From Tubulanus polymorphus (Eukaryota; Nemertea; Palaeonemertea; Tubulaniformes; Tubulanidae): a stretch of 64,000 nt of DNA. Numbering within the stretch: the first letter of the stretch is position 1; each line of letters begins with the position of its first letter. The stretch is from the NCBI RefSeq assembly GCF_964204645.1, contig NC_134025.1:9119001-9183000 (forward strand). The letters are read 5' to 3'. Below are positions 1 through 13,927 of the stretch, piece by piece. Under the pieces are notes generated by a model. That model saw only the letters and a list, made by a program, of their open reading frames with translations, was not told the DNA's origin and did not search any database. The position numbers were made by a program, and so were the translations under genes.

Positions 1-3000
1 AAATTCCGTTCGAGAGTATAACCGATCTGGAATGGTTGGGCAGTGGAGCTCAGGGTGCCGTATTTTTGGGCAAGCTCAACGCGACTCAAGTTGCCGTGAA
101 GAAAGTCAGAGATCTGAAAGAAACGGACATACGGCATTTACGCAAGCTCAATCACCCGAACATTATCTCTTTCAAGTAAGCATCGGTTGGATCGAGGTGG
201 TTCATTATTTTATTGTCGATTCTAATCGCGCAATCGTATGTCTATTTTCACAGAGGCGTATGTACTCAAGCTCCTTGTTATTGTATCATAATGGAATATT
301 GTCCGTACGGTCAGCTGTATGAAGTGCTCCGCGATGGTAAGGAAATACCGCCTGCACTGTTGCTGGACTGGGGTCGACAGGTCGTATGCGGTATGAACTA
401 TCTACATAATCACAAAATCATTCATCGAGATCTGAAATCACCGAAGTAAGTTATTATCGATGAGCACTGATTAATGAAACGATATCAGTAACGAGTTCCC
501 TACGACTCCTCGATTCCTTAAGAATTCCTTCCAAATGGAGATGCTTTAAAAGGTGCTTGAAACTCCTTTAATTTAAGCAAAATACCCAAAACTCCTTAAA
601 TTTTAAGAAAAGGCAATTAGAAATTTTTGAAGTTGTACAGTAAATGGACTATGCCTAAATCAGCACAGTTAGGACTAGATTTATTGTCCAATTAAGCGGT
701 TATCGAAATATATAAAGGATAGGAATTTGCTTGTAAACCACCGCATTGACAGTTGATCAAGATAAGCAGTACCAGTTTAGGAGGAGTCTTCTGTAATTGG
801 GATATGAAAGTGATCCAGACACTTCCTTGCAATTTGAAATTTTCTCCTTGAAAACTCCTTATATTCAGGAATGACTGATCTGTAGGGACCCTGAGTGATA
901 TATGATTCCCGGTCGTGTTGTTAATATCTATGTATATTTCTAGTGTGTTGGTGGCGTCGAATGATTGTGTGAAGATCTCAGATTTTGGTACATCCCGAGA
1001 ATGGAATGAAAAGAGTACAAAGATGTCGTTTGCTGGCACGGTGGCGTGGATGGCCCCGGAAGTCATCCGTAACGAACCTTGCTCAGAAAAAGTCGACATC
1101 TGGTATGTTGAAACTCGAAGCCATTTAAGAAACGATGGATTTTGAAATTGTTGTACATCGTATTATATAAAAAGTTGAATTCAATCTGGTTTTAGGTCTT
1201 ATGGTGTCGTGTTATGGGAGCTGATGACTGGTGAAATACCTTACAAAGATGTGGATTCGTCGGCTATTATTTGGGGAGTAGGTAGCAACAGTCTTCACCT
1301 ACCTGTTCCAACAACTCTACCAGAAGGATTCAAACTACTGATGAGACAGTGCTGGTGAGTTAACTGTTGCATAAAACAGTAGATATCTGTATGAGAGATA
1401 ATAAATTAAGTTGTAAATGCTGCGATTGTTTTATTGAAGGAATGCGAAGCCACGGAATCGTCCTTCATTCCGGCAAATTCTGATGCATCTAGAAATTGCA
1501 GCTCCTGAATTCCTAAACATTCCGAAAGATGAATTCTTCAAACTTCAGGTTAAATATTTGCATTACGTAAACGCCTATAGGTACTTTTGATTCTCGATTG
1601 TTCAATGTGTGTAATAATATTTGGTTATTTAGGTCGAATGGAAAGAGGAAATCAAAGAGCAGCTTCAGTTAATTCGCAGTGAAGGTAATCACATGCCTCA
1701 GCTAGAAGAAGAACTCATCAAACGTAGACGTGAAGAACTGCGTCATGCTCAAGATGTTCGCGATCACTACGAACGCAAGTTGGAACGCGCAAATAATCTT
1801 TACATGGAACTCACAGCCTGTATGTTACAACTGGAGCATCGGGAACGGGACCTCATTCGGTAAGTATTTTGGCAAATTTTATTTTCTATACTTAATAATA
1901 GGATATTGTTCAGAGCCAAATATTCTTAAGAAACATTGATTTATCATTTCATGTTGAGCTATAAAGCCTAGACAAATGTAAAAGAATAACCTCTTTCTAG
2001 GAACTGGTGAAGATATTGTTGTTGTTCTTTGTTTCAGGCGGGAGCAAACTTTAGCTGCTAATAAAAAGAAAAAAGCCTCTTCAAGTATTTTGAAGCCTGT
2101 TATTAAAGCTCAAGAAAAGATCGAGAAATTGAATAAGAAACGAACATACAAGTCAACCTCAGACACTGGAACTAGGTAAATCATTTGATATCAGATAGAG
2201 TATTAGGAATCTTACCACGGTATTGAGTATTAGGAATCTTACCACGGTATTGATGCGATGCTCACATTTGCTTACTGTATGTTTCAGCCCTGATGGACCA
2301 CCACCACAACCACCACCAGTCGTGACAACCAAAGAACCACCTACAGTAGTGGTAAACGAAGATGGACAGCCTTCGCCGACACGAGTAAGAATGAGAAAAC
2401 ACCGAGCACGACGACAGAACCGGTCTTCATCATCAACGACCTCGAGTCCAGTTAAAAGCCCTACTTGCCCTAGAGAAAGACATCATCATCATCCGAATTG
2501 CCACCACAAAGAGTTCGAACAGAGACCGGGTACGTCGAATCAAGATAAATACGTATCTCCAACTGTGTTCAAGTTTCTCGGGCCGGGAACGGCGATACGC
2601 GAGAACAGCACCGAGTTCCACGTACGCGAGGAACATCGCAATTTGAATGACGTTTGTTTCGGCTGCGACGGCAGTTGCAGCGACGTTACGTGCAGCAGCA
2701 AGCGCTCGAGTCGAATCAGCGCCGACGTGGAGAGCAACGTTTGTGACAGCGCCTGCTCCAGTCCGACTCATCAATCGTTGAAACGGATTATCAACGAGGA
2801 CGACGAGTCGAATCAAAACGCTAATCTAGAAACGACGGCGGAGGCCGAAAAAGACACGAATCAAAACCTGGATCCGCGAACGCTGATTAATGTGCTCGAA
2901 GAGACCATCAAACAACAACAAAATCAACAACAAACCGAAAACGATGATTCGAAACTTATTCTAAACAATTCCACGAATAAAGCGATGAAACGCAGCATCA

Positions 3001-4355
3001 GTGATAACGAAAACAGTGTGTCGCAAACGCCGAATAAAATTGCGCACGTGCGCATGGACAGTACGGATAGCGAAGGTCGCGTGGTGATGTTGCGGATACC
3101 ACCGCCGGTGCCGCCCGATAGAATGAGTAGTACCGATAGCGAGCCGTGTTATCGGAGGAGTTCGGCGATTCAGATTCGACGTCGAAGATCAATTGATTCG
3201 TGGTACGAAGAAGATCTACCCGTTGAGGAGGACAGCGACGACGAAGCCAGGTACATATATTTTAAGCATTAGTGTTTTGTAAGTTAAACCTACTTCCACA
3301 GTTGTGGGTCAAAAGAGTGAAATATAAGACCGTATAACTGGGGCCAGTTTGATTATTTTGACCCAGCTCTTCAAGTTTGAACTCAAATATCTTAACTACC
3401 AATCTGTAGTCAAATTAGTTAGTTATATTTCGATCATTTAGCTTAAAGGGTCAAAAACTCATGATGACTCGGGTATGTTCCTGAAGTCAATGAGTTGGTT
3501 CATTTAGAAATGACAATACTTACTGACAAATAGTGCTGTATAATACATAATGGTGTGGTATGCATATATTACCCATAAATGACTGTGATCGAAAAGTATC
3601 GAATTGACTCTCAATATAGAGTGAATTTAAGAAGTTTATGTTCCAGCCGCCAGCACAGGATCAGCAATGTATCGTTCATGAGTTCAGAAGGGGTTTTGTC
3701 AGAGGAAGAGGAGGAAGTTCCAGATGAACCCACGCGCAGGAAGTCACCAGATGCGCTGACAAACAGTACCGATAAACTACATGCTGATCTTACTAACAAT
3801 ATGAGCGATGGACTTTCTGACAAAGAAATGGTTGTTAAACGCATGAAAACTCAAGTTACCTCTCCTGAACATATACTTAAGGTAAGCGTCTGCTGAAAAA
3901 GAATACAGATATATTAGGCCTATGCTGAGAAATCAAAAGCTACAACTGGGTTTACCAGTGAAGCCTACCGTCATTAAATCTGGATTCCCTGGTGAAAAGA
4001 TAAATAAGATAATCATATATATTATGCCACCATACATGCTCATTTCCTAAGGCTAAGGGTAGATAGCTAGATACATTTGTTTTCGAGGGACTTCTCGTAT
4101 TTTGTCTGAGGAAGTGATAGGCATATTCTTTTTATCCAGAACCGGTCATTTAATGACTGAGCTATTAATGGCCGGTACTGTATTTCTTAAGTGGTCTGCA
4201 TATGGGTAAATTGAATTTTTAATTTTTTTTTCTAGACGCAGGTAACAGTAACGGATACATCTGATTCAGAGTCAGACGATTGTTCTGATATGACTGTTGC
4301 AAGCACCGTACACGTTACACCTGTGCATGTTGCTCATGGAAATGACTGGAATTAA
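1..4355 (+). CDS. MAP3K12/13: DLK/LZK-type mixed-lineage MAP kinase kinase kinase, 3' part
   Basis: The gene enters from the left edge. Exons seen: 1-175, 254-445, 944-1102, 1196-1354, 1440-1548, 1633-1859, 2038-2175, 2288-3250, 3647-3881, 4236-4355, giving 824 codons plus a TAA; the N-terminus is outside the window. The kinase domain runs from a glycine loop (GSGAQGAV) through the VAVKK lysine, the HRDLKSPN catalytic loop (its Asn codon is split by an intron), DFG and APE, and is very close to vertebrate DLK/LZK. Heptad-rich helices follow in exons 6-7, matching the dimerising leucine zippers. The tail is acidic and Ser-rich, with a His run, a Cys cluster and the hexapeptide SDGLSD (3804-3821), known from nematode DLK-1 and vertebrate MAP3K13. 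The family phosphorylates MKK4/7-class kinases upstream of JNK/p38 in axon injury signalling. DLK versus LZK is not separable here; invertebrates usually have one such gene. Confidence 0.95.
446..943. repeat. MAP3K intron carrying an interspersed repeat (copy 1)
   Basis: The intron between the HRDLKSPN exon and the DFG exon contains, at about 532-893, a sequence that also occurs diverged but collinear at 53098-53384 in a Smaug intron. Shared blocks include AGGCAATTAGAA, GACTATGCCTAA and AATGAC(T)GATC(T/C)GTAGGGA. No coding potential or clear terminal repeats are visible, so the class is unknown. Confidence 0.7.
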
Positions 4356-7300
4356 AATGACATTGAATAGTTTCCTGTTAAGTAAAAGTTGAAACTATGA
4401 GATTTAATGGACGTCATGGACTATGCTGGGCAAACTGATTCGAAGCATGCTGTGGCCGGAGAACTTTGTGTATCATATTAATGGAAGCTGTTCATTTCGA
4501 TTCTAGAATCATGAATGTAAACTTTCACTTCAGCTTAAAAAAATGTGTTCGAGGATATATCTAAGGTAGACACTGCCTGTATTCGTACTTTCGAACACCC
4601 AACAAGCACTGGACGTACTTAACCTGAGCTAGTGGTGCTTTGCTTCGTAAAATTGCATCATCGGAAAACACAAAATTACACACCAAACTTTGGGTTTTTT
4701 CTAACAGGAGGGGGCTAACTATCTCACAGGTAAAAACAGAATTGATTTCTGCCTTAAGTTGTTTGTCATTGAAATATCTCATTAGATGATGATGATTCGA
4801 TCTATTCAGAGTTCTAAGCAAAGTGAAAATTCTAATCATGCAACTACAAAACTAGGTACTGTGTATTATAAAAGTGTGTTTTACGTGTATAGATTTTGTT
4901 GCAGAAGGCAGCTATGATAAATATTATAATGATATGTTAAATACCTCAGGCATGACAACATAACTACTGGTAAATCTTATTCACTCTAAACTAGAATTCA
5001 AAAAACCTTCGCGTGACGATTCAGTGTCTTGTAGTAAAGTTTGTCCGTTGTTGTCCTGTAATTACGCGTGTTAACATCTGTAAGGTACAATCAATAATAC
5101 TACCAGTTGTAAGGACTATTATTTCAGAGGTTTGCGTCGATAGATCCCATTCCCGAAGGCGGTTGTAATGGCTTATTTCGTAATTACTCAAATTATGCGC
5201 ACATGCTTTTATCCATTCACTATTTTGTACGTAACCGAACTGTAGGAATTAGGTGCTTCTAGGCCAGTATGTATCTGAGGGATGAAAGTGGAAGAATTTG
5301 ATATATGCATGATAGGATAACTTGAGCTAGTTAGCTGTTGAATTGCATTGTCATCGTACATTGCACTATTGGCTTATATGCTTCCGACTTTAATTGGCCC
5401 TTGTAGATTTTACCTCAGCTGCACCAAGGTCTTCCTTTTTTTGTACCTGTAATTTGTATAATAACATTTTTATGAACACTCACTGATACAGCCTGCTCAT
5501 TTCTAGGTATATTAAGGGGCTAGTTGGAATATTCACACATCTTTATTTTTTGTCTGAAGCAAGTATTGCTATTGCTATTGCCGCATTAGACTATGTGCTT
5601 TGCGCATTTGTGCTTTTGATTCTGGCCTTTGAACAGCAAGGGGGTCGGGCAGAAATAAGTGTACTACCAATTTTCATTTGGAAAATTAGGCTTAGCAATT
5701 CTCAGCCTATCTTGTATATACACATGTATACATACATATTTAGTATCTATATATCGAATATATACCTTGTATCTAGTTTATATATTTAAACGCTAGAGTT
5801 ACTTTGTAAAGTTACAATATCTGGCATTGTTATACATTATCCCTGTAAACTACTATTATTGTTACTAACTGTCTAACATATTTCTGACTGGTGTTGGTTG
5901 ATCTTCTCATAACTTTCTGGAATGATGAAAAGTGTATTGTTAACGATTCGCAAATTTACTCTTGTTCACGCGGTGAACGATTCTCTACGACTGTTCTCCT
6001 CAGTGGCACCGAGTGCCATCTTTTCGTTGAATGGATAACTATCTGCTAATGGCGTGGAATTCGTATGGATATCCGATGAGAATTGTTCATTGTGGTGTGA
6101 ACTGTTGATGGAGTCTTAAGTCTATTGATATCGTTTAGTTATAGTTACTATGTATTGATATGCTTGTGTTCTACGCTTGATCGCCGACTAACCCAAGCCT
6201 CCTCTTTTCAAAATTGTGTTCCTATATTCAGCTTATTCTAGGCAGTATCGATATATTTTGGTTGTGAAGTTAATCATTAGCATATTTTGGGCATGGTTTG
6301 GTTATAGTTTGTAATAGATTTAACATTCCCCCGGTTTTTATGGACCATTTATAAGTGTGGCTACGTCGATTGAAATGTGTGATGCTCATTTTTGTCACAT
6401 TTTTCATGGAAACTTCCGTCACAAATTTTAGTATAACGTATTCATTGTTTGTTTATTGGTATTCAGGATTGGATTATTGCTCACGTACATTTTTCAGCAT
6501 AGCGTATATAACTCATCAGTGTATAGCTCAGTGATAACATGTCAGCAGCTTAAGCAATCGTTCATGAATATGTAATGTTACGTATAGAAAAAAAAACAGA
6601 CAGTATTTGGCACTACTCTGACTGCGATTCAGTTTTAATTCTGCGTTTGTTCTTTGTGAATTTTATATGTTATCGTATGAAGATTTCACAGAACTTGAAG
6701 TGAAATTATTATTTATATGATTATCATATTATCAAAAATTCAAAAAGACCATAGTCTATGAATTTTTGATGTTATGTATTACTGTAGATTTTATTTGGTG
6801 TGTTTTTGTATATTTTAAGTTATGATTTGCGTACCCCGGATGGTTTGTCAATGTTTTTGTTTGTTGATCATTGTATAAAGTCTGTGAGAGTAGTTATTAT
6901 TCTTCTGTTATTCAAACCAAGTGAAAGTTACTTACTAAGTGAAATCTTAAAGATCCTTTTATAAAGTAGTGTTTGTTTTAGAAAACAAATGGAACGAACA
7001 TGTTAAACCCTTCTGGAGCTGAACCCTCATTGAATGCACTCTTGATCGGGGAAATGGGGTACCCCCTGCTTCTATTGACCATATTGATTGTTAGCAAATC
7101 AGTACTGGTATATCCATAGATAAAACGCTAAGTTATTCATCTGTTGGAAGAGAATAATCATACACCGAATGAAGGTGGTTTTATAAAGTATTAAGGAACT
7201 TAATATTTTGGGGCGTACTGTACTTAAGGTGTCATCTTGCTCCAGTCAATTTGTAATGCATTGACCATCATATTACATCGTTCGCCATCTCAGAAGGGTT

Positions 7301-8284
7301 ATAACATTGTCATGTAATTTTTTGGAAAATTGAGTGGTCCAAATTGAAACAGTAAATCGTTAGTTCTCATCACAGAGTATTGTATTGTTATGGATTATGT
7401 TATTCATTTATCTCAGTAATTCGTCCAATTATTACATGTATTTAATGGTATTTCATTGAGTAATTGTCTATGATTTTTGTAGATTAGATTCATTATTTAT
7501 TTATTGGCTCCTGGATACATTTTTTCTGTTAAATATAATTGCATAATGCCATCTTAAAAGAAACATAAGTTTTAAAAATGTAATTTAATGAAATGTAAAA
7601 ATAAATATGTTTAAATCCTAAATCTATGTTTAAATCCTGTTTTCTTATTGGTAGAATCTATCCTGTTCAGATTGTTCCGACTGCAAATGTTTACACTGAG
7701 ACCCTGATCAACCATTCTGGATGAAAGAGAATAATTAACGTTTTCCTCAAGATTTCGACAATCTCCATTCAAGAAAACTGGACACACATTTTCACCTTTA
7801 ATAATTTCATAAACTGTTTTTTATTTTCATCAAAACATGATTAGGTATAAAATCAGAAATGACTAGATCTGCCCTGGGTACCTGCCCCGTAACCGATATT
7901 CAAACCCTGCTTCATTTCTGAGCATTTATTTACTGTAAGATATTCACAAGCCACAAGTGCATTTTATATAATACCTCAAATACACAGATCTATGGTACAT
8001 AATTTGCTGCCTAAATTATATACAACCTTAATGCATATATCCCCATTATTGTACATACTCCCATCAGATTATACTGAGATTATGCTTTTTAGGTGATAAA
8101 CTAATCACATCAAACAAACAAGCATACGACACCTATTTACATACATGTATATACTACATTAACACTCATTTAAATCATTACTACTGCACACTGATATTCA
8201 TTTAGACAATTGAGATCATTTGCTATACTAACAATATACAACTATCACATATTCGCAGAATGTACGAGAAGCCGTTGTTTTTCA
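4356..8284. other. MAP3K 3' UTR and convergent spacer
   Basis: No credible coding exon is visible between the MAP3K stop and the stop of the opposing TMEM41A-like gene. The sequence is T-rich on the + strand, as expected for a long 3' UTR. A canonical AATAAA lies at 7600-7605 (+) and could end the MAP3K transcript. On the - strand, TTTATT at 7925-7930 reads as AATAAA and could serve TMEM41A. The few short open frames here look random. Confidence 0.5.
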
Positions 8285-9666
<1,382 letters not shown>

Positions 9667-10258
9667 CACCCAATCAAAATAGGCTCAAGCCGTCATTAAT
9701 CTGAAAATAAATGTATCATCTTTTCATGAATGTATATATTTCCCGAATATTTACCAGATTATCTCAAAAACAAGAACAAGTTGTTCTTTTTATATATATA
9801 GTACCAGGGATACTGGATGATCTAAGCTACAGTTCACCCCCAAACTTATGATACGAGCCCCTGTGCATCTATTTAGGAATTACTGATAATTACCTACTAG
9901 TGTAGTAGGAGAAAAGTATCTTAGTCTCGATGTCTTTCACTAACAACAGTGACCAGTGCAGTAGCAGTGCTTGGGAATGTGATGGTATGGGACTAGGTAC
10001 TTAGTTTATCTCTCTTAAGTCTAATACCAAGCACCAGGACTACTACTATCATTACCAGTGATTACTAAAGAGAGAGGGGAGTGGGCACTACAATAAGCAG
10101 GGACATATCGCAATAAAGGAGAGCTTCTCATATGTAGCTCGTGCTGCCACCTCGCGCTAGCTTCAGGCACGAACCCGGAAATGAAATAAAATTTGATAGT
10201 TCCCGAACGAACGATTGCAAAAACTTAGGCTAATCCCTATTGTATTCTTAATGTCAAA
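9667..10258. promoter_or_regulatory. Shared upstream region of TMEM41A and SLC25A21 (divergent)
   Basis: A 592 bp spacer between two divergent start codons must hold both 5' UTRs and probably both promoters. It includes a short TA run near 9793 and a somewhat more CpG-containing stretch at about 10138-10215 next to the SLC25A21 start. I see no clear TATA box. Confidence 0.55.
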
Positions 10259-12657
10259 ATGCCAGAAGAACAGAAAAGTGGTGATGAAGCAGTGAGGAAA
10301 GTGAAATTGGCTGGCATGCAGTTTGCCGCTGGGGGATGCGCAGGTGTGAAAAAAATTACATTATTGGACTGGTTTTCTCTCAGACTCAGCAGAGTCAATC
10401 CCCTTTCATTCTAAATTAGTCAGTAACCTGTCTGTGGTTTAGTTTCACGATCGGATATTTTCACAAACCACAAGTATAAGCCCATCGATTATAAAAAGCT
10501 TACCATCAATGATTTATGGTGGCTGATAAGGGCCATCGCGAAAAATTTCTGGTATGCAAATCAGGGCGCCAGAACGCCAAAACGAAAAAAAACGTCCAAT
10601 TTTCTCTGAAAGTTCGTTTTGGCGCGTCTCAAAATTCCAAAACAACCTTAATTTTGGCGCTATATGGGTGCTATATAGGGGAGAGATTAGAGTGGGACGG
10701 AATTTTTATGTAGATAACTAGGTTATTTTTATATAGCAAGCATCATATCCGCCTGATACTGATCCTTAACAGCTGCTAAAACCAGCTACAGCACTTAATA
10801 GTGGATAAACAATTTAAAACATGATGTTTTGAATTTATTTGCAATTTGAATTTAGCGCCATTCTCGTGAGATTATCAACAACCCAGAAGTAAAATCCAAG
10901 CCAGTTTACAAGCCCCTGTGATCTTGATATCATTATCAAAATGTTTGCATATCATTTGACAGGATTTGTCGAAGTGTCTCTGATGCATCCGTTAGATTTG
11001 GTGAAGACACGCTTCCAGATACAACGTGGGCCTGATGATCCAAATCGTTATAAATCATTGGCTGATTGTTTCCGGCGCATGTATAAAACTGAAGGGTAAG
11101 TTATTTTGGCTCATTTCGTTGAAGAGCTACTGAAAATTGGCTTAAGCTGGATACATAGAATAGATCAATTGACTAATGCCAGTGATTTAATTTCATTACA
11201 GGGCATTTTCTTTCTACAAAGGAATTCTACCTCCATTACTCGCTGAAACCCCGAAACGAGCAACAAAATTTTTTACCTTTGAGCAGTATAAAAATTTGTT
11301 CATGTTTGGGAACGCTACAGCTACTCCAGTGGTATGTCTATCGATGCCTTTGTCTTAATTTGATATCTGGGTGAAAATTCCCAAAACCCTAGTTCATTTT
11401 ATGTTCATTTTCAACGTCGCATTGATTGCCAGCTACAGAACTGGGTATTCCAAAATTGATTATTCGAAAAGTGATTGTTTTTTCATTGAAGACATTCTCG
11501 TTAGCTGGCTTATGTTCCGGTCTTACAGAAGCTGTCGTCATAAATCCATTTGAAGTGGTGAAAGTGAAACTACAAGCAGAACGCGGAGTATCTTTGAAAC
11601 AGGTATCAATTTGGTCTAGAATTCTTCATCCCACCACATCTAAAACCTTTGAATCACCATTTGCTGAAGCAGCAAATGGAAATTAGCTTTTCGAATCATG
11701 ATAGTATCGTCTTAAGTTTTCACTTTGTAAACTATGCCGTTACAGTACTGTATTAAATTCTATGATGTGTACTTTCCTAAAACTCGTCCTCATTCAAGTA
11801 ATTGACATCATGCTGCCATTTATTCTACAGCAAAAAAGCACCTGGTCAACAGCAAGAGAAATTATGCGTGAACGGGGATTTGGTTTGCGAGGTATTAACT
11901 TAGGACTTCCCGCTACACTCGGTCGTCACGGTGTATGGAATATGGTCTATTTCGGTTTCTATCATACCGTAAAAGGTTACATACCAGAAAGCAAGGTAAT
12001 TTATAATAGAAGACTAGGTCTTTCATCGTATAACTTCAATTGCAAGATGTTGAAGTTGTTAAAAATACCGGTATATGCCGACACTGATCTTTTATCGATT
12101 TTTCTTCCCAGGACCCTAGCATGGATCTTTTGCGTAGATTTGCTATCGGTTTAGCAGCTGGATCGCTGGCTTCGGTTATTAATATACCGTTCGACGTAGC
12201 GAAGAGTCGTATTCAGGGTCCACAACCAGTCACTGGCTCTAGAAAATATCAACATTGCTTTAAAACTATCGGAACAGTTTTCCGAGAGGAAGGGTGAGTT
12301 TTGATTTGGTATCGGCCAACTTGATGTAATTGTTACCCTGTGTACAATTCATGTAAAGTCATGTATTTATCTGTTTTGATATCAAAATAGGCTAAACTAT
12401 AACTAAAAAGGATAAAAAATTGTATTCTTTTTATAGATTTCTGGCTTTATACAAAGGACTTTTACCAAAAATGCTTCGTCTAGGACCCGGTAGGTTATCT
12501 AGATACCAAAATAGTTCAATTATTTATTCAATTTGAAAAAATACATCGAGTACATGAATATTTGTTTGTTTTTTTGGTTTGTTTGTTTATAGGTGGAGCT
12601 ATAATGTTGATTGTCTACGAAAATGTCTCCGGATTTTTGCAGAAGCAGTTTCTCTAG
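10259..12657 (+). CDS. SLC25A21: Mitochondrial 2-oxodicarboxylate carrier
   Basis: Eight exons: 10259-10343, 10963-11095, 11202-11331, 11492-11602, 11831-11995, 12112-12293, 12437-12489, 12593-12657, giving 307 aa with all phases consistent. It is a three-repeat SLC25 carrier with signature motifs HPLDLVK (P38), NPFEVVK (P135) and IPFDVAK (P234). Blocks such as FYKGILPPLLAETPKRA, LGRHGVWNMVYFGFY and SRIQGPQPV match the 2-oxoadipate/2-oxoglutarate exchanger (ODC) rather than other SLC25 members. The family acts in the inner mitochondrial membrane and feeds lysine and tryptophan breakdown products to the matrix. The chosen ATG has A at -3. A second ATG 8 nt upstream (10251) is out of frame, in a weak context, and would stop after 14 codons; leaky scanning past it is likely. 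Confidence 0.96.
10560..10640. repeat. Inverted repeat in SLC25A21 intron 1
   Basis: CGCCAAAACGA on the left is matched by TCGTTTTGGCG about 30 bases later, so the strand can fold into an ~11 bp stem. It lies within a CpG-richer patch unlike the surrounding intron, which suggests a degenerate inserted element. Confidence 0.45.
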
Positions 12658-13927
12658 TGGAATTACCAGTTAATCCTGTTGAAACTATTAGGTCTATTTA
12701 CAAAACTAATTGTTCTATACTGTAGAATGTTGTTCATACATGTACGGCTAATTTAAAATTTTGAGATACCTCCTTATGGTAAAATCAAACAATATCAGAG
12801 TCTGAAAGAATGTAATGATTTGTTGAAATTTTACCGTTATCACGTTTATTTAGTCCTAGGCTATTTATTGACCTTGATATTGTTCAATATCATCTTATGT
12901 TATTATGAACACAAGTTACAGTGTATTTTATCAACAAGATTAAATGCCGATCTTGAATACCAGTGCCAGTCAATAATTTAAAGGACTTCAAACACAAGAT
13001 GCATATACATGATTTTATTTTATACACGTTTCATACTACAATGTTTTACATCGTTTTTAAATAGAAAATCCATTTAGACTAGCCTAAATGAAATTTCTGA
13101 AAAAAAGGTCTATGGTGCTTTAATCAAATTCTAGTTACAGTACAGGTATTTATATTCGACCATAGGGAAAATTATTCTATCAGAGAAATACATTTTAATT
13201 TCAATCATTTAGTCTCAATAAAGAATCTGTCAATATGCTTACAAAATAATCTAAATGAGATTGCCAGTATTACAAATTAAGTGAATCAGCTGAAGTATTC
13301 TGGTGTAGTATATTGCAATTAGAATTTAGTTTTAGCAAGATTTTTTGCCAGTAGGAATGTTTTCCAGTCAGCTGCTACATTCCCTTTCAATGCTATATTC
13401 TCCTTGCTTGTAGAAAGAACCAGCAAACTTGATGCTTTTTTACATGGGCAGCTATCCGGTTTGAATCTTGATTGAAGGATGTACTTAGCTTTAGATCTCT
13501 CCACATGTGCATGTACTTTACCTAGGTTACACGATGTTTCGTTATTTCAGTAAGTCATTTTAGAAAATCTATTTTTGAGACATGATCTATGAAAAGACAA
13601 TGTGTTACATTTGAAATATCGCGATTTATATTTTCTAAACAAACCATGACTAGTGAAGATTATGGCTAATTATGCAAGTGTATTCTTATATGCAAATCAA
13701 AAGGTATATATAATAGTTTTCTAGATTTGTAAATGGATGGTGCTGTTTCTATTTACGTCGACATGTCTTAGAATAGATACTTGTTAATTGTTTACTCTGA
13801 AAAGTCCTTTCGTGTTCGGTGTTTTGAATTGAGAGAATGGCGGTCGCTTTTTGGATCCTGATTATTTTTGGATTCTTGATTTTTTTCTGCGAAGAGTGGC
13901 ATATCATTTCTGGAAACAATCGTGCTT
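12658..13927. other. Convergent spacer: SLC25A21 3' UTR and Ly6-like 3' region
   Basis: No supported exon. AATAAA at 13217-13222 is the best + strand polyadenylation signal for the carrier. TTTATT near 13014-13019 reads as AATAAA on the minus strand and could serve the Ly6-like gene, in which case the two 3' UTRs would overlap. The 61-codon minus-strand frame at 13319-13504 has no recognisable features. Confidence 0.4.

Noticed and set aside
692-1099. 135-codon minus-strand open frame
   Set aside because: It is antisense to the DFG/APE kinase exon and an intronic repeat; the opposite strand explains its openness.
2433-2816. 127-codon minus-strand open frame
   Set aside because: Antisense shadow of the large MAP3K tail exon.
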